From NCBI GenBank assembly GCA_905221435.1, contig CAJNDD010000002.1, positions 62,001 to 126,000 on the forward strand: 64,000 nt of DNA, in the 5' to 3' direction. This document shows, in pieces, positions 59,647 through 64,000 of the stretch. The DNA is from a bacterium. GTDB lineage: Bacteria > Bacillota > Bacilli > Lactobacillales > Streptococcaceae. The translations under genes and the position numbers were made by a program. Position 1 is the first letter of the stretch; every line of letters begins with the position of its first letter. The notes below the pieces were generated by a model. It did no database searches, had not been told where the DNA came from, and worked only from the letters and a program-made list of their open reading frames with translations.

Positions 59647-60576
59647 TTATTTTTTAATAGCTTCCTTGTAACGAGCAAGTTCTGCTTGATTGGCCCAAAC
59701 ATAGTGACCTGGACGAATTTCCACCATAGATGGCTTGTCTGTCTCATAATCATGTTGGTCAGGATCGTAAACTTTCAAGACCTTCTTGCGTTCCAAGATT
59801 GGATCTGGAATCGGTACAGCAGATAGAAGAGCTTGAGTGTATGGATGGACAGGATTGTTAAACAACTCCTCTGTCTCCGCTACTTCGACGATAACTCCCT
59901 TATAGATAACCGCGATACGATCTGAGATAAAGCGAACAACTGACAAGTCATGCGCGATAAAGAGATAGGTCAAGCCCAACTCTTTTTGGAACTTCTTGAG
60001 CAAGTTCAAGACTTGCGCACGCACTGATACGTCCAAGGCTGAAATTGGCTCATCCGCAATAACGAAATCAGGCTCCATCACAAGGGCACGGGCAATCCCA
60101 ATACGCTGACGTTGACCACCAGAAAACTCGTGTGGATAACGGGTCAAGTGTTCTTTCAAAAGTCCAACTTCATGAATCATCTTTTGAACTTTTTCTTTTC
60201 GATCCTCTTCGTCTTTAAACAAGTGATAGTTGTAAAGACCTTCAGAGATGATATAGTCAACCGTCGCACGCTCATTCAAGCTAGCCGCAGGGTCCTGGAA
60301 AATCATCTGGATACGACGGATCAAGTCTGATGATTCCTTATGAGATTTTTTCCCATTAATTTTCTGGCCATCAAAGATAATCTCTCCTTTACTGGTATTA
60401 TTTAAACCAATAATGGCACGACCAATGGTTGTTTTCCCACTACCAGACTCACCTACAAGAGAGAAAGTTTCTCCCTTGTTGATAAAGAAGTTTGCGTTTT
60501 TAACCGCGACAAACTTCTTACTTCCTTCACCGAAGGAAATTTCTAAATCTTTAATTTCTACTAATTTTTCAGACAT
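59647..60576 (-). CDS. amiF: Oligopeptide ABC transporter ATPase AmiF
   Basis: 309 residues. Walker [19 protein letters not shown], signature [15 protein letters not shown], Walker [15 protein letters not shown], switch [14 protein letters not shown], and the oligopeptide C-terminal domain ([20 protein letters not shown]). AmiE and AmiF power the AmiCD permease that takes up peptides delivered by AmiA/AliA/AliB-type lipoproteins, such as the aliC and aliD products here. It lies 10 nt after amiE and ends the operon. Confidence 0.96.
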   Translation of the reverse strand: MSEKLVEIKDLEISFGEGSKKFVAVKNANFFINKGETFSLVGESGSGKTTIGRAIIGLNNTSKGEIIFDGQKINGKKSHKESSDLIRRIQMIFQDPAASLNERATVDYIISEGLYNYHLFKDEEDRKEKVQKMIHEVGLLKEHLTRYPHEFSGGQRQRIGIARALVMEPDFVIADEPISALDVSVRAQVLNLLKKFQKELGLTYLFIAHDLSVVRFISDRIAVIYKGVIVEVAETEELFNNPVHPYTQALLSAVPIPDPILERKKVLKVYDPDQHDYETDKPSMVEIRPGHYVWANQAELARYKEAIKK

Positions 60577-60586
60577 TTCCTTCCTC

Positions 60587-61654
60587 CTAGTCTTCTAGAT
60601 GAGCAAAGCCCATTTTATCACGAATCTTGTCATGCAAATCTGCGATGACCCCAGGTTTTTCAACTTTAGGGGCATTCTCATGGAGCAACCAAGTCTTAGC
60701 CCAGTGAGTATCTGAGACTGAGAACTTAGGTGCTTTCTCTTCAAAATCAATTTGCATCGCATAATCTGAACGAAGGGCAAAGGCATCACCTTTCAACTCA
60801 GTATAAAGAGACGGTGGTGTTCCTGGGATAGAGTACAATTCCCCTTTATCATCAGCAAGCTGAGGCAAGCTAGACAAGAGACTCCAAGTATATGGATGAC
60901 GTGGATCATAGAAGACTTCCTCAACAGTACCGTATTCTACAATTTCACCAGCATACATAACTGCTACCTTATCGGCAATACTTGCTACCACACCAAGGTC
61001 ATGGGTGATAAAAATAATGGTAAAGTGGTACTCATTTTGCAAGGTTTTAAGCAAATCAATGATTTGCGCTTGAATGGTTACGTCAAGGGCCGTCGTTGGC
61101 TCGTCACAGATCAAAATATCTGGACGACACGCAAGGGCAATCGCAATAACGATACGTTGGCGCATCCCTCCAGAATATTGGAAAGGATACTCTTCAAAAC
61201 GTTTTTCAGCATCTGGAATGCCGACCTTGTTCATATAGTCAATTGCCATCTCTTTGGCTTCCTTAGCTGTTTTCCCTTGGTGTTTAATGATAACTTCTGT
61301 GATTTGGCTACCGATTGTATTGATTGGGTCCAAACTTGTCATTGGGTCCTGGAAGATGGTCGCAATTTTAGCACCACGAATCTTCTCCCATTCCTTGTTA
61401 GAAGTAAGAGCAGTCAAGTCTTGTCCACGATAGTCGATGCTTCCTTGGGCAATACGTCCGTTGTCTTCTAACATTCCTGTAAAAGTTTTTGTTAAAACAG
61501 ATTTACCAGAACCGGACTCGCCTACCAAGGCAAGAACTTCTCCCTCAATCAGGTCCAGAGAAACTCCTCGGATAGCCGTCAGAACTTTGTCACGAACGTC
61601 AAATTCCACGACAATATCACGAGCAGTCAAAATTACATTATTTTCTTTTGTCAT
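60587..61654 (-). CDS. amiE: Oligopeptide ABC transporter ATPase AmiE
   Basis: 355 residues. Walker [19 protein letters not shown], signature [15 protein letters not shown], Walker [15 protein letters not shown], switch [14 protein letters not shown], then the C-terminal oligopeptide/dipeptide domain ([20 protein letters not shown]). It pairs with AmiF. It starts 8 nt after amiD. Confidence 0.96.
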   Translation of the reverse strand: MTKENNVILTARDIVVEFDVRDKVLTAIRGVSLDLIEGEVLALVGESGSGKSVLTKTFTGMLEDNGRIAQGSIDYRGQDLTALTSNKEWEKIRGAKIATIFQDPMTSLDPINTIGSQITEVIIKHQGKTAKEAKEMAIDYMNKVGIPDAEKRFEEYPFQYSGGMRQRIVIAIALACRPDILICDEPTTALDVTIQAQIIDLLKTLQNEYHFTIIFITHDLGVVASIADKVAVMYAGEIVEYGTVEEVFYDPRHPYTWSLLSSLPQLADDKGELYSIPGTPPSLYTELKGDAFALRSDYAMQIDFEEKAPKFSVSDTHWAKTWLLHENAPKVEKPGVIADLHDKIRDKMGFAHLED

Positions 61655-61662
61655 GTCTACTC

Positions 61663-62589
61663 CTATCTATGTGTACGTGGATCACTAGCGTCCGCTAGGT
61701 TTTGACCAACAACGAAGAGAGATAGGGATACCAAGATCAAAGTTGTCAATGGAATCCAGAACAAGTAAGCGTTGGTCGTAACGTTTTGTGAGTAATCTGA
61801 GATCAAACGTCCCAAACTTGGTACTGTAATAGGCAAGCCAAGTCCAAAGAAGGATAGGAAAGCCTCATAAGAGATAAAGCTTGGGAGCATCAGTGTCATA
61901 GTGGATACAATAACAGATACCAATTGTGGCATGATGTTTTTAACGATAATCTTAAAGGTCGGTGTTCCAAGTGTTTGAGAAGCAAGGTTGTATTCCAAAT
62001 CACGATAACGCATGATTTGGATACGAATCATATAGGCAATCCCAATCCAAGTTGTAACACTCATGGCAAAAATCAAATTCCAAAAACCCGCACCGATTGA
62101 GTAAGTCAAGACAATGACAATCAAAAGCGATGGGATATTTGAGATAACATTATAAACTTCCATCATGACACGGTCAACGGATTTTGAAATCCCCCAAATC
62201 CCACCAACAATAACCCCAATTACAAGGTTGATAAAAGTGGCAATTACAGAGATGAGAATCGAGTTACGCGCACCAAACCAGACCCCATCAAACAAGGATT
62301 TACCATTGCTATCTGTTCCAAACCAATGTTCAGCACTTGGTGCCTTAAAACGTGCATTAAAGTCATTCACCTTACTTACATCATTAAAGTCAAAATCTGA
62401 AAACATTGGGTAAATAAAGCTCATCAAGATAATGGAGACCAAAATCCCCAACATGATAATTGTTGATTTTTTCTTTAGAAATTGTCTAAATACAGAACCC
62501 CAGTATGAATAGGCAGGAGCATCAATTGTTTCAGAGGCAAAATCGTCACGTTTTACGAACTGAAATTTTTCTTTATCGATTGTTGACAT
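61663..62589 (-). CDS. amiD: Oligopeptide ABC transporter permease AmiD
   Basis: 308 residues. A cytoplasmic N-terminus and six membrane helices, with the permease loop [19 protein letters not shown] (EAA-type). AmiC and AmiD form the membrane channel for oligopeptides. The ATG overlaps the amiC stop (TAATG). Confidence 0.96.
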   Translation of the reverse strand: MSTIDKEKFQFVKRDDFASETIDAPAYSYWGSVFRQFLKKKSTIIMLGILVSIILMSFIYPMFSDFDFNDVSKVNDFNARFKAPSAEHWFGTDSNGKSLFDGVWFGARNSILISVIATFINLVIGVIVGGIWGISKSVDRVMMEVYNVISNIPSLLIVIVLTYSIGAGFWNLIFAMSVTTWIGIAYMIRIQIMRYRDLEYNLASQTLGTPTFKIIVKNIMPQLVSVIVSTMTLMLPSFISYEAFLSFFGLGLPITVPSLGRLISDYSQNVTTNAYLFWIPLTTLILVSLSLFVVGQNLADASDPRTHR

Positions 62590-64000
62590 TATTTGCCTCC
62601 TTTCTCTGTCAATTTAATACGTGGGTCAAGCATTGTCATCCAGATATCTCCTATAAGTAGAGAGAAGATAGAAATACACGTAAAGATGAAGACGAGACCA
62701 ACTACCATCGAGTTATTTGATGCCTTAACAGAGTCAATCAGCATTTTACCCATACCTGGGAAAGCGAAGACCGTTTCTGTCAATGTTGCACCACCGATAA
62801 CCCCGATTACGGCACCAGGAATACCTGAAACCAAAGGAACCATGGCATTTTTAAAGATGTGTTTATTTGAAATTTCTTTTTCAGACAAACCTTTTGCACG
62901 AGCAAAACGAACGAAGTCCTGAGATTGCAAGTCGATCATGTAACGACGAATCCAGATAGCTGTACTTGGCGCACCCAACAAACCTAGAATGACTGCTGGT
63001 AAGACATAAGAACGCCAATCTCCAGCACCCAAAATAGGGAATGAGTCAGGCAGACCAATAGATGAACCAATCAAACGAACGATGTAAACCAAGGCAATCG
63101 TCGGAAGGGCAAGCAAGAAGGTTAGAGCACCTGTCGAGAAGCTATCAATCCAAGTATTCTTGTGGCGAGCCATAGCAGATCCAAGAGGAATGGCAATCGC
63201 ATACGAAATGATCAAACCGATCAAACCAGCAACCGCTGAGCTTGCAATCATTGATGGATATTGATAATTGCTTTCTGTAGCTGTATATGGATCATCTTTA
63301 CCATAGTTGGCTACCTCACGCGCGTCTGCTTGACTTGGAGATTTGTAGGTACGAGAGTAAATATCTACAGATGAAGTCTTTTTACCTGTAGGGAATTGAA
63401 CTTCTGATGTCTTAGTTTGTCCCTGACCTTGTGTGATAACTTGAAGCACTGGTGTGTTTGCATAAGTTGGGTAAGAGTCACCCAAGTTAATGTTCACAAA
63501 GTTTTGGTGTACAAACGGGAATTGATTGTTGAAATACAAAAGGTATTTATGTTTTGTTCCTGAACCAACCAATGACCAACCGATAGCAGGATCATTTTCG
63601 AAACGAAGATAACGTTGCAAGTTTGGATTTTCAGGGTCTTGAATCTTGTTTGTATGATCAATATCAATCAAGTTTGAATAGAATTTGAAAACACGTTCAA
63701 AAATCGGAATTTCACGCGTCGCATAGAATTGACCACTTTCCGAGAATACACCGAGTGTCCAACCATTACCGAGTTGGTTGATGTATTTTTCGTAGATTGC
63801 CTTGTTAGTATCATTGGCATCCACTGTTACAGACGAGTCCATTGTACTCGCTCTTTCTTGTAACTCCTTGGTATCGTAGTACTCAATATAGCCCATCCGC
63901 TCATAAACGGTATTTTCATAATCATCCCGCTTATCAGCTGTAGTTGCAATCTTGTTATAGTTGGTATCCTGCTTGAAAATTAGTTTCCGAGGAACCATCG
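62589..64000 (-). CDS. amiC: Oligopeptide ABC transporter permease AmiC (5' end outside window)
   Basis: The frame is open to the window edge, so about 470 C-terminal residues are seen of a protein that is usually near 498. The first part is a large extracellular insert typical of AmiC. The permease core begins near [20 protein letters not shown] and contains [20 protein letters not shown] (EAA-type loop). A Met three codons from the edge is internal, not the start. It forms the channel with AmiD. Confidence 0.95.
   Translation of the reverse strand, partial: MVPRKLIFKQDTNYNKIATTADKRDDYENTVYERMGYIEYYDTKELQERASTMDSSVTVDANDTNKAIYEKYINQLGNGWTLGVFSESGQFYATREIPIFERVFKFYSNLIDIDHTNKIQDPENPNLQRYLRFENDPAIGWSLVGSGTKHKYLLYFNNQFPFVHQNFVNINLGDSYPTYANTPVLQVITQGQGQTKTSEVQFPTGKKTSSVDIYSRTYKSPSQADAREVANYGKDDPYTATESNYQYPSMIASSAVAGLIGLIISYAIAIPLGSAMARHKNTWIDSFSTGALTFLLALPTIALVYIVRLIGSSIGLPDSFPILGAGDWRSYVLPAVILGLLGAPSTAIWIRRYMIDLQSQDFVRFARAKGLSEKEISNKHIFKNAMVPLVSGIPGAVIGVIGGATLTETVFAFPGMGKMLIDSVKASNNSMVVGLVFIFTCISIFSLLIGDIWMTMLDPRIKLTEKGGK

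Overview
The window looks like the chromosome of a Mitis-group Streptococcus (S. mitis, S. oralis or S. infantis type). Three things point there: a dexB - aliB-like - wzg/wzh/wzd/wze - wchA polysaccharide locus, typical streptococcal neighbours (luxS, clpL, pflB, amiCDEF, and pheS/pheT behind a T-box), and AT-rich DNA with extended -10 promoters. The species is inferred from gene content and order, not from a database search. The order of blocks (luxS/clpL next to pflB, then rpsI/rplM, pheST, trkAH, ami) differs from what I recall for S. pneumoniae, so S. pneumoniae itself is less likely.

1-15.5 kb: a capsule or receptor-polysaccharide operon read leftward from about 15470 with no visible internal terminator. 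It holds cpsABCD, the priming glucose-1-phosphate transferase wchA, a LicD-family protein, a WecG/TagA-type ManNAc transferase, a GT4, a UDP-GlcNAc 2-epimerase, a GT2, the Wzx flippase, the Wzy polymerase, UDP-galactopyranose mutase, a Stealth-family sugar-phosphate transferase and a galactofuranosyltransferase cut by the window edge. The set predicts a repeat that starts ManNAc-Glc, contains galactofuranose and probably has phosphodiester links. 15.6-23.1 kb: two tandem AliB-like oligopeptide-binding lipoproteins (aliD, aliC), dexB behind a cre-overlapped promoter, and a DUF1846 protein.

23.2-30.4 kb: a leftward five-gene unit (ATPase, two permeases, OmpR-type regulator, sensor kinase) with the layout of lantibiotic-immunity cassettes. 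It lies between the DUF1846 gene and luxS and has an 11-nt-spaced direct repeat over its promoter. Next come luxS and clpL. clpL has CtsR-like operators and an unlisted 29-codon ORF in its leader. 30.5-41.1 kb: pflB (cre at the promoter), dinB, a small membrane protein plus TetR regulator behind a clear palindromic operator, uppP, a DUF2207 membrane protein, and a fused amino-acid-binding/permease gene with its ATPase.

41.1-47.5 kb: the accessory and scarred part. It has a GNAT acetyltransferase, two unknown genes, two diverged copies of a structured intergenic repeat, a displaced copy of the rpsI 3' end, a DUF389 membrane protein, two decayed genes (DUF898-like and the C-terminus of a BceB-like permease), then intact rpsI and rplM with an L13 leader. 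The arrangement suggests an old integration at the rpsI 3' end. 47.5-64 kb: a NatAB-type ABC exporter, pheS-pheT, a ParB-like small protein, a PAP2 phosphatase, ribU under an FMN riboswitch with an enlarged arm, trmL behind a short structured terminator-bearing leader RNA, trkA-trkH, and amiF-E-D-C, with amiC cut by the window edge.
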